Below, in pieces: positions 13,001-25,300 of a stretch of 64,000 nucleotides of DNA (position 1 is the first letter of the stretch; every line of letters begins with the position of its first letter). The stretch is from Metaphire vulgaris. Its lineage: Eukaryota > Annelida > Clitellata > Crassiclitellata > Megascolecidae. A program made the translations under genes and the position numbers. Location of the stretch: contig CM030845.1 in NCBI GenBank assembly GCA_018105865.1, forward strand, positions 12,855,390 to 12,919,389, in the 5' to 3' direction. Below the pieces are notes generated by a model, which saw only the letters and a program-made list of their open reading frames with translations, made no database searches and was not told where the DNA came from.

Positions 13001-15819
13001 TGGTGAGATGGATTCATACTTCTATTTCACTTTTTCTGTTGTGGTTAGAACCTTCCCCTAAAGAATATTCATTACCATTATTAGACTTCCCAACATGCAT
13101 TACAGAACATTTATCAATATTGAAAAGCATCTGCCAGTCCACAGACCACTGAAACAATTTCCTTAGATCTTCTTGTAAAATTTTTTGCATCATCCTCCGT
13201 CTATATTTCTGCATAACTTTGTATCGTCAACAAACTTTGAAATTTTGGACAGTAATCCTTCATCGATATCATTTATATATATTAGAAAAAGCAATGGCCC
13301 AAGCACTGAGCCCTCACTCCACTGATAACTCTTGCCCACTGCGAATGGCCTCCCCCATAATGCCAACCTTCTGTCTTCTTCCCTTCAACCAATTTTCAAT
13401 CCATCTGAGAATATTGCCCCTTATTCCACAGGACTTCAGTTTGGCAGCCAGCCTTATTCACAGAGGAAACCACGAGAAATGTACCAAACCCGAAACAAAT
13501 TGTTGGAGAGCAAGGGGGAAATTAATGTTATCGTATATTATACGTCAGGGATTTTCCTACACCAGCGGGAGGTACACCCCGTTTGTGACCGACACCCCTG
13601 CCACTACACCCCTTCCCAAGGGTTCTGATGGCTATCACCAAAACAGACTGATGTTAAAACTATTCATTTAAAATATTCTAAAGGGGGAATTCACTTCTGG
13701 AAATTGAAACTTGAGCCACTATAACTGACTCCAGAAAAATTGTAATGGACCGTATGAAAACGGAAGAGATGACACCGGAAATCATATTTTTGACTTGCAT
13801 TTTCCTTTTTTCCAGGAGGTCAAGCATCGAACCCCCGCCACATCTCCCGCTTAATTCTATTCCCTATGGGCCCAAGGAGTCTAGATGAAACACTGGACAT
13901 TGACACCCTGTGGCGGTTCCAGGAATTCTTGGTGGGGGGTGTGAAAAAATGTATTGAAAGTTGGTGGGGATGCAAAATGAAGAAGAAAAACAAGAGAAAA
14001 GAGAAAAAGGTAATTGTTAGTAGTGCTTTGCTCACCAAATGTTATGAAGCCTTGCCAAAAATGGCCGACAAGCAAGAAAAAGAAGGTAATTTCCAGTATT
14101 TTTCACTTTTTTTAAAACTCGCCGGAAAATAGGTCGAAAAGCAGAAAAGGTCATCCGGAAGCTCGGTGGGGGATGCATCCCCAGTCATCAACATGGTGGA
14201 ACCGCCACTGTTGACACCCTCTGCAATTATGGGACACACACTTCGAACGCAAATTCCTAGAAAATAGCCTGTTATGCGCCCGAAGAAATGTGTTAATTAA
14301 ATCCTCAGTCAATTAAAAGCTAAGGCCTGACATAGACTACTTGCATATCAATTTTTTTATACGAGATGAGAAATGAGATTAGTGAGACAATAACGAGAAT
14401 ATTCAACGAGTTAATATTAGAAGAGGAGTAGTGACAAGAGATTGGAGGTACGCATTGTGTTTTTTAAAACGTTTTTCTGAAATTTCTGAATTGAGGTTTC
14501 TGGACAAAAGCTGGTCAAAATGTCGAATAGAGCGACGCTCCTATTATCTTGGAGCATACACTACTGACATAACGAACTATAACATAACAGAACAGACAGA
14601 CAGACAGACAGACAGACAGTGAGATAGTTAGACGACTATTGAGATTACTAAGTCTTGTATTGGAACCTAGCATTACTTGTATTTAAAAATTTGCAAACGC
14701 TTTGCAAATAAGCCATTTCAAATCAGATCTTCCTGACAATTCATTGATTATTTCATGTACGCACTCCTCACATCAATAATATCATAATAGTAGTAGCATA
14801 CTGTACCGCTTTGTGTCTACGTGTAATTGCACCTTTGAAGTGCTGACTGCTGAATAGAGGATCTCTGACATGTGACACTCTGTTTGCCAACAATTATTCA
14901 GGAAGTTGATCTGGTGGCCAGTGACGTCTCGGTCGGTCTGTTTCTCGTCCATCAAGAACAGAAACGAAGAAGAAGAAGAAGACGGACTCATGATGATGCA
15001 ATCCCTTACTTTGTGACGACCAGTCAGTTACACGAGTCAAGGCAAGACCCAGTGATCGCGGAAACGCGGACGGCTACCGTCGGTTCTGATCCAGGTGATT
15101 GGATGACCATCCCCTTGGCCTGCCACTTCGTGAAATTCGCCCTAGGAAGCTACGGTTGGCCGCTCTTCGTCTATAGCAATCCCTGTCGCGGTCCGTGTCA
15201 GATGATGTCTGATAGCAGGTTGTTCTTGGATAAAGTATTCCGAATTTCAATTTCATTCTATCCAGATTTTGTTGTCACAAGTAGCCTAAATGTCTACGAC
15301 GAAACTGAAACCACGCGATGATATAGGCATAAATAAATGTGACTAAATCTACAGCTGAATATTATTTGAGTTAACTATTAAAGTTGTTATTTTGAAATAA
15401 GGATCACAACCCTATTTTAGAAAATGATAATCTTAATAATCATAACAATCATGATAATCATGATGGTCATAATCAGTGGCGTAGCCAAGGGAGGGCTGGG
15501 GGTTAAACTCCCCCTTGGGCGCCGACAAAAAAAATTCTTTAATGTGTTTCCATGCATTTTAAATTTTCAGACGCGGCTTTGAGGGTCAAAACCCCTCTTG
15601 GGGCTGCTGACCAAAATTTTTTAAGCGCCATAGGCGTGAGTGACGATCTTTTTGATATTTTTGCTTGTCAGCATCTGAAAGGATAATTTTTTTAAGGAAA
15701 AACATAGGATAGACACATAGGCTGACCTTTTTTTGTTGTCAAGATTTTTCGAAAGTTGGTTGCGGTCAAAAGTCAAAACCAAAAATCCCCTTCCGGAAAT
15801 CCTGGCTACGCCACTGGTC

Positions 15820-15866
<47 letters not shown>

Positions 15867-18800
15867 CTGAGGCGGTGTAATGATTGATTTCTCAGAGGCT
15901 GTTCGTCGTGCTGCATGAGAACAGATGATCGTGAAGCGGTCAGTGGAGACAACTGTTGCCGCAGCGGCTTAGTGGCAATTCTACAACAGACAGGGATATC
16001 TGCTGACGACATCGTCTACGCCAATTTCTATAACAAAGTAAGACGTTCTCTGGAACTATCATGTCCAATTTCATTCATGACTTAGTTCCTTATAGATTAC
16101 CCACGGCCGGTTGAAAGCACGCTATATGCAAAATGCATTTGAATTACTTTATCAGTGGCATGTGACGTAGGACTACATGTAGATGCAGTGGCTGTTCTAG
16201 AGTGGAACTGGGGGGGGGCTGTAGCCCCCAAATTTCAGCTTTGCCCCAGATAATAATATTTGGACGACCTTTTTTGCTCGTCAGACCTTTCAGTTTGTTT
16301 AGAAGTTGGCGGTCATTGACTAGGGCACAGCCCCCTGTTTTTTGCTGCTAGAACCGCCACTATCATGCTTTTGTTATGGATTGACATTTTATAATTTCGT
16401 CCATAATCTTTAATGATAGATTGACCATGATCAACGGTTGATCTACTGGTGAATACAGAATCTTTAACTTATCAATGATCACAGTTTATCAAAAAATGAA
16501 TTGCGTCATCGGTTTACATGAACTTGACCATGGGCGGAGTTTGGATTTTGTCTTGGGGGGAGGGGAAGGAAGGGCTAAACTCCAGTCGGTCTGACGGGCA
16601 AAAATCAAAAATTCGTGGCGCGCCTGTTAAAGAAACGTTTATAATGTCCTCAAAAAAGTTCTGCGATTTTCAAAATTTTCCAAAACTATTCGAATCCTGT
16701 GGTAAAGTGGTGATGACCTTTCTTTGCTTTTCAGGAAGGAGACACGCGCCTCTTCAACAAGCAAAAATGTTTTGGGATATTCATGGGGGCGGCTTAGCCC
16801 TCCCATAGCCCCTGACAGGGATATTTTTAGGATTGTGAATTTTGGGGGTGTCGACCTCAAATTGGGGGGGGGGTGTCAGGAGCTAATTAGTATACATTTT
16901 GTATGCATACCATTGTCACATTACCAAATGTTGGAGGTGTCGACCTCAAATTGGAGGGGGTGTTGGGGCTGTTAGGGGGTATAAAAATATCCCTGGCCCC
17001 TGATAAACTTCGCGCCCATGTATTCGACTTTTCGGGGCTTTAGACAGAATCTCCTCAGACTTTGAGCGTCCAAAAAAAATCGCTTGATTGCAATAATTGT
17101 ATGTGTCACAAATTGTTTGAAATGCTTAAGTCTCGTCTGTTCTGTTGCTGCAGATTCACCTGCTGCCGTTCTACGTAGCCGTCGATCATACCCAGAAGTC
17201 CGTTGTCGTGGCCATCAGAGGAACTCTTTCGCTCAAAGTATATATACATTTTTCAGTTCTGTTGACTCTTTCTATTAGCCTATAAGCCATAATGTGATGA
17301 CTTTCCGTGATCCGATGGCCAATCTAGTGAAATAAAAATAGTTTGGTCAATTCGTTCTCAGTTCTCACCCGACCAGTCAACAGTCCTTACTTAATTTCCA
17401 CCCCTCAAGTCATCCAACCCCACCCCAGCAGTAACTCAGTTCCGACCTCAGCCGAACCCAATACGAGACCGTTAGCTGAATTTCTTACATTCACAGACAA
17501 AAACAGCCTATTCTTCCCGTCATGCTTGACGGCATACGGCTAGTGTAATGTAATAATGTTTATTGATATGTCTCGATGGCTGGTTCCTCAACAGAGATCT
17601 TTTGCCTACTACTGTAGGACGCATTGACGGACCTAGAGGCAAACGAAGAAGACTTCGAAACCACCGCCGCCTACGACGGCGTTAACAATTCGAAGGCTCA
17701 TTCTGGAATTCTCCGTTCAGCCAAACGCATTCAAGAGACAATTCGAGAAGAAAGACTCTTGGAGAAGGCTTTTTCCATGCACCCGGTTAACATTTATGGA
17801 GTCGAAGTCACGAGCGGTCGATGCGCTGTATATTATATAGAACAGGCTGCAATCAATGGCGTTGCGCCGAATTTCTTTTTGGGTGGGGTGGGAAACCGGG
17901 AGTTGCCCATTCCCGACGCGAAATAGTCTGATGGGGACAAAAAAAGGTTATCGTCAGTTTAATGAGACGTAGAAAGTAAATTGCTTCAATTATTTTGCAC
18001 CCTGAAAATTTTTGGCAGGCTACCATTACGCGACGCCTCTGGATGTAATTGGAATCCAGTCGAGATAAGCTCGGCTGCACAAGAATCGTCTTTTACTCAA
18101 CACAACAAAACCACAAATCGGCGGTTGGGGGCCATCCATAAATGACGTCACGCGATTTTGGCAGTTTTTTTTATCCCCCTCTTATCAGGTATACGACTTA
18201 TTTGAGGTTTTATTGATACTGAAAGTTTGACGCTGATCCTTACCTTACTCTGTCACAGACTGTCGCGCCTTCTTAGACCCCTTTCCCCAAGAGCGTGACG
18301 TACTTTATGGACGGCCCCTAATCTCCAAATGTGATGGTCGATGACAGCTGTTTCAGCCACTTCCACCGGCTCCGAGTTATCCGGCGCACAAGAAGACACC
18401 CCCCCCATAAGTGACCATATATGACCCAGTGAGAATAGCCGGCGTCTTACTTTCCAATGAAATCGCTGCCCATCTTCTCTGATTAGCAATTAAACTACGA
18501 AGTTGTTTGTTCACAGTGGCGACTCCAGGATTTAGCAAGTGGGGGCCGTTGGGATGGCGACTTCTAATCATTGGGGGCCAAACATTTGTTGTTAGGTATG
18601 CAGTATTAAGTATAGGGTCCCAACAGGGGGCCACTGGGAGACCAGACACTCGATAGGGGCACGGGCCCCTCTGTACCCCCGTTGGAGCCACCACTGCTTG
18701 ATCAACGTTTATTGAATAGTTTAAAATCTCTTCAAAAGCCTAATATTGTCACTTTTCTGGAAGCAATTTCTGGAACGTCGTCTCCGCTGAAAGGCGTTTG

Positions 18801-19108
18801 CGCAGAAGAACCCCGATTTTTCTCGACGAATGTTCTCTTTGTTTGCAGAGTTACGGTTTGGTGTTGACCGGTCACAGTCTTGGAGCCGGAGCGGCCGCCA
18901 TACTCGCTCTACTCCTACGTCCAGTCTTTCCTCAGCTCAGGTGTTTCGCCTTTTCGCCTCCAGGATGGCTTCTCAGGTCGGCTTAACTTAGTACGAACAC
19001 GGAATTCACTACGGCCGGTCATCCTTATGTGCCATTGATACAATAGGCATATAGCCTTCTTCTACTTAAATACTATGCGTTGTGGCCCGCGGGTCTTATT
19101 TATTTATT

Positions 19109-19197
<89 letters not shown>

Positions 19198-19318
19198 CCA
19201 TATTTGGACTGCTGACGAACTTCAAAGTTAGAAAAGTCGATTGCTGGCACTGTAACGCCTAGCCTCTCTGTCTCTTTCTTTCTCTCAGTCTGTCTGTCTG
19301 TCTCTCTGTCTATATCTG

Positions 19319-19390
<72 letters not shown>

Positions 19391-22300
19391 CTCCATATCG
19401 ATCTATTCATGAATTAGAAATCCTTCTTCTAAATTAAAAGGAGATAAAATAAAATGTTCGCATCGTGTTCTATTTAGAATAGAAATTCCGTGAACGTTTT
19501 TTGAAAATAAGACGACGCTATTTTCGGTCGTCGTCAATCGATGTAAAAGACGCGCAATGATCTTCAGAAAAATGCCGCATTCTGAAATTGAAAATATCCA
19601 ACAAATGCTAATATTAAGAAGCTCTCAGTCTCAGAACATGATTTTCGGAGCATGGAACCCTACCGACGCTCAGAGTAAAATTATTCCAGAGAAGATTTTG
19701 TCGGCAAATCTTTTCTGCTCGTGAGAGTTAAAGGGGCTGGCCGCTGGTGATTTTTAAATGCTCTGGAGCAGCTCTGTCGGCAGTTTTAAAAGATCGCTCC
19801 GGCACAATGATCAAAGCAAACTGACTGCTAATCAGTGTTGTAAAGTATTTAAATACTTTCAGTATTTAAATACTATTTAAATACTTTGTCCGGTATTTAA
19901 GAAAGTATTTAACTACTCGTCCAAAATTAAGTATTTAAATAGTATTTAAATACCATAGAGTATTTAGATGTATTTAAGAAATTTAATTACTTTGTCCAGA
20001 TACAACTGATGCATAATTATAACGTTTCTTATAGACTGTTCAGTTTTACATTTTCTTTACTGATGGTTTCAGACAGTTGAATAGTTAAGTAGGTCTACAT
20101 TGACATTGTTAGAAATAATTTTAACTAACATTTCTTTACACAAAAATTCGGTTGTGGCGAATCGTGTCAAATACATTATCGAGTATTTAAAAAAGTATTT
20201 AAACCTTATTGTCCAGTATTTAAATACTTACCCTGGTATTTAGGTATTTAAATACTATTTAAATGCTACCTGAGAACCAAGTATTTATGAAAGTATTTAA
20301 ATACTTCAGGGTAGAGCTGTACCGATTGCACATTTTGCCGATTGTTCCGATTATCGATTGTTCCGATTGTCAGACAACCGATTGTCTTGCCGATACCGAT
20401 TGTCTGTCTAATTCTCCAAATCGGGTATTTTTAATGATCATGCACTCAAATAATATACCATAAAGGTGCAGCGTAAAAGTACATGTCTTCAGACTTCGAC
20501 ATGCAGGTGCAATTCGAGACCTGCCAAGAGACTCAATGCAGAATGTGTGTTTAATCATTAATGAATATGATTTTGTCATTAATACTGTCTTATTATGTCA
20601 AATTTTAGATGTCTATATTCACATTGTAATCTACAATTTTATATCTGAAATTGTGATTATGAAAGTATTCATTCATTAAAATTTAAAACACAAGTGGTAT
20701 TCAGATAGAAGTAGGCCCTAACTTATTTTTTACAAACTCCGATGGCCAGTTTCTTCTTTTTCTATCGATTTTTTTTTGAAAGTTTGTGTGTGCAGCTACG
20801 TGCTTGCTTCTCAAGTGCTGAACCAAATTTTATGTATTAAAGCCTTTGGTTTCATGACCACCTCGAGAGAAAGTTGATTTGCAAAGTTTGCAAATGGCTT
20901 TACAGCTGTTCAGCGGACTTATAGTGAAATAAATCCAAATGCAGCTCGTCTGTTGTTTCGACATTTGTATTTTTACGCAGATATTTTATTTATTATTTGA
21001 GTCAAATATATATACTCAAAATATACACTTCGAGAGTGAGGCAGTGAGGCAGACTAGACGCTCGAGATTTTGTTCCGATCAGTTTGTTAATTAATTCGAT
21101 AAATTTCAATATTGTTTTTGCGAATTGCTAAAATTTAACTCTTAATTTTTAATTCGTTTTCAGCCGTTTAAGTCGGTATATTTTTCTTTTACCATTTTTA
21201 TGTAACTTCGCCAGAATCCATAGACTTAGAATCAACATGACCTATCATCGCTCATTTCCTTACCGTTACTATTTGTAATTTAATTCCAGACATTCTATTA
21301 GTTTTTCTATTAAATCACTCCACACTAACATCGGCTGCACTATTGACCTTGTGCTGAGCTTGTGGTCCGCTGCATGAGCTGAAATACAATTTGACTTTTC
21401 TGCACAATTTGACTTTCCTCGTTAATTTCAGCCTGACATCATGACATTATTTCCTCTCTATTTGTTTATTCTAACTCTTCATTTCTTTTCCTCGAAACTT
21501 GATGTACGCAAACCGATTGATCACTGGACCTACCGCACTGCCGTTGAACAATACAAACATTTAAACACAATTCCTATCTCCTTTTCCTTAACCCTCCGTT
21601 GCTCACATCTTCGTATTCGCCATTCACATTTCCGTCTCACCCGACGCACAAATATCATCATCATTCTTCTTGCTCTGTCAGGTGATATCCACCCAAATCC
21701 TGGACCATCCCCATCACACACAACACTCTGCACTCTCAACATCAGATCCCTCACTAATCCTCAACACACACATTCACTACATGAACTTGCTAACTCACGA
21801 TTGGACTCCCTGTTTTCAAACCACACATTACTCTCAAAACACACACAACCCTCAACAACTGATGTAATCGCATTGACTGAAACCTGGGTATCATCATCAA
21901 CAACTGCATCTCAATTGATAGAAGCCACCCCGCCTGGCTTCACCCTAATAAGCTTTCCTAGAATAGCCAAATCCACCAACTCTTCTTCCAACCTCGGAGG
22001 AGGCACAGCCTTCCTCATACGTGATCACATTCAAATAACTAGTTCATCATCAACACAATTTTCATCATTTGAATGCTCATCAGTTACTCTAAAACTCCCA
22101 TACACGAAATTAACCATTTTCAATGTTTACCGTCCTCCATTATCGTCAAAATATTCAACTGCTTTTGGAAAATTCCTTGATGAATTCACTATCTTTCTAG
22201 GCTCAGCAGCAACAACCCCGCATGAATTCGTAATAACTGGAGATTTCAACATACATGTTGACAAGAACAATGACCCAAATTCTACTCAATTCAAACAGCT

Positions 22301-25300
22301 CCTAACACAAGCAAATCTCACACAGCACATTTCCTTTCCAACTCACACTTTTGGCCACACCTTAGACCTATTAATCACCCTATCTTCTTCATCACTATCC
22401 CCTTGTTCATCAGTCAGCCCATGCTCACCATCGGATCATTTCCCCATTTTCACTATCCTAAACGTCTGCCCACCACCTCCACCTCGTGATACCTACTCAT
22501 TCCGCCGTCTCAATAAAATTGACATATCCACCTTTTGTGAAGACATTGAATCATCTGACCTCGCCATTCAACCCACAATCACCCTACAATTACTAATTGA
22601 CAAATATAATTCTGTCCTATCTGCCCTACTCGACAAACATGCTCCCATAATCACACGGCCACTATCATCTCATGGTAACAACCCTTGGTACAATTCCTTC
22701 ATCCATTCTTATAAGTCATTTAGAAGACGTCTAGAAAAAATTACAACCGAACACATTCTGCTATTGACCTTAAAACCTCCGTTCTGCAACAAATCACTAC
22801 CACAACCTTCTCATATCTGCCAAAAAAAAATATTATTCTAACTTAATTGCATCCAACAGCTCAAATCCTCGTAAACTTTGGAACACTGTGAATTGTCTAT
22901 TCCACCGCAATAAAGCAAAACCTCTTCCTCAATCCATTTCGCAACTTGCTGAATCATTTGCTAATTTTTTTTCTGGAAAAATCTCTAAGATCCGCACCAA
23001 TCTAAAATCTACCATGACCAATCAAAATACATCTCCACATCACCCATCACCACCAGAAGCTCCTTCCAATTTTTCCTGCTTCACTCCTGTGACTGAGGAA
23101 GAAGTATCTAAACTCCTGCAGTCCTTTCCAAACAAGCAATGCAGTCTTGATCCAATACCAACCTCTCTTCTCAAACAGTGTGCCTCTGTCCTAGTACCAA
23201 CTATTAAAAAAAATTATCAATTTATCTCTTTCCACAGGCACATTCCCATCCTCATTTAAAAATTCCCTCGTAACTCCACTTCTTAAAAAACCAAACCTTG
23301 ACAGAGAAGATCTCAACAACTATCGCCCCATTTCAAACCTGTCTGTCCTCTCCAAACTCACAGAGAAAATCGTTCTTTCCAGACTAACTGAGCATTTGTC
23401 AGAAAACACCTTATACAACACTCACCAATCCGCTTATACAAAACATCATTCAACAGAAACCGTCCTCACATACATTTATGACAAACTCCTCACTGCCATT
23501 GGATCTCAACGAGTTACTGGTCTCTGTCTCCTTGATCTTTCTGCTGCCTTTGATACTATAGATCACAAAATCCTACTGAAACGCCTTTCCCTCTGGTTTG
23601 GAATATCTTCTGTAGCTCACCGCTGGTTCCAATCCTATCTCCAATCTAGATCCTTTCAAGTTTCATGCCAGAATCAAACTTCATCACCCTCCGATCTATA
23701 CTATGGAGTACCACAAGGATCTGTCCTTGGACCGGTTTTGTTCAGTCTCTACACTACCCCACTGTCATCCTTAATCAACTCTCTCAAATTGAATCATCAA
23801 CTTTATGCAGACGACACTCAATTATTTCTTTCGTTTACTCCATCTTCCTTTAAGGCATCAATCTCTGAACTAGAATCAGCATTTTTGTCAATCTCATCGT
23901 GGATGTCAGCTAATCTCCTTGCCAAACTGAGTCACAATTTTCTCCCCTTCTTGCAACATCTCCTCATGTTTTTCTTTCCAAACTAAAATCATTTCTCTTT
24001 ATAAAATCATTTCCTCCATAGCTATAGCGTCCTGCCCACTCGCCCTTTTGATTAAATGACCCGGCATGAATGACCCACCTTTGGCTATAGCTACTTCATT
24101 TGAGATTGAGCGCATAGGAATAAGGAGCTACTTCGGTGCATCTTTTGGAAGCGCTTTAGAAATTAACGAGATTTTACTTACTTACTTATATGTAACGTAT
24201 ATCCTATTCAAGCTGTTATATAACTATATGCATTAATGTATAAACCAGTGATGGGTAATTGCCCTTTTTTATCTAATTAATTAGAATTAGAATTAGTTGA
24301 AATTTTACAATTACAATTAGAATTAGAATTAGCAAAATTTCACAACCAATTAATTAGAATTAGAATTAGATACCTTCTAATTTAATTAGAATTAGCAATT
24401 AGAAGTGCAGTGATAAAAATTGCGATGCATTTTAATGTAATGGCGAAAATTAATTTCATCCTCCATAATCTAGATTATATCAGAATTGCATTTTGCAAGT
24501 AAAAGTGACTCAAACAAAGTATCATCTAATAGATTTCATTTTCTTCTATCATTAAGAATAAATCCACTGCACTAAATGATCTTTCAATAGCAGCTGATGT
24601 GGCCAGTACAATATGATGCTGCAAATGTAGCTGGTATAAACAGGGAAAGTTCAATTTATGGTCCTCCCAAAAGAAATACAATTAGTGTTCATATTGGTTG
24701 GAGTATATAAGTAACTTTGGAGCTCTTCAGTTTCTGTTGACGTCAGCAAAGTTTCTTCCATATATCCAAATAGATCGTTGTGGGACTTAATTTGAGGTGT
24801 GACTGATTTGTCATTGTCCATAGCTGGTGTCAAAGGTGTATTGTTTATCTGCCTTGAGACTGAATTTACTTGACGTTTAATTTGTCCTTGAACAAAATAT
24901 CTTTCCTCAGCACTCTCTATCCACTTGAGTTTGAATCGTGGTTCCAAAGCACTTGACACAAGCAAGTGTGCTAATTAGGCAACTAATTGTTCTTTTCAAT
25001 TACAATTAGCAAGCTATTCATTAGAATTAGAATTAGAATTAGCAATATTTTGGAAGTAATTGATTAGAATTAGAATTAGACAGATAGCTAATTCATTAGC
25101 TAATTAATTAGAATTAGAAATTGAATTACCCATCACTGGTATAAACTGAAATTCGTATTAGACCGGTCGACAACATGCGAGTTTTAAAATCAAACTGGCA
25201 GCCCCATCCACTGTCACGTAAGCCCATCTTGATTGACGTACGTCTCCGCCAGAAAGACGCTAATGTTGAAACTTTAAACGTCGACACGGGCAGTTAGCTT

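Noticed and set aside
18377..18694. Minus-strand 105-codon open frame
   Set aside because: It covers the hAT MITE at 18514-18696 and has a copy-like counterpart at 58213-58413, so it is repeat-derived.
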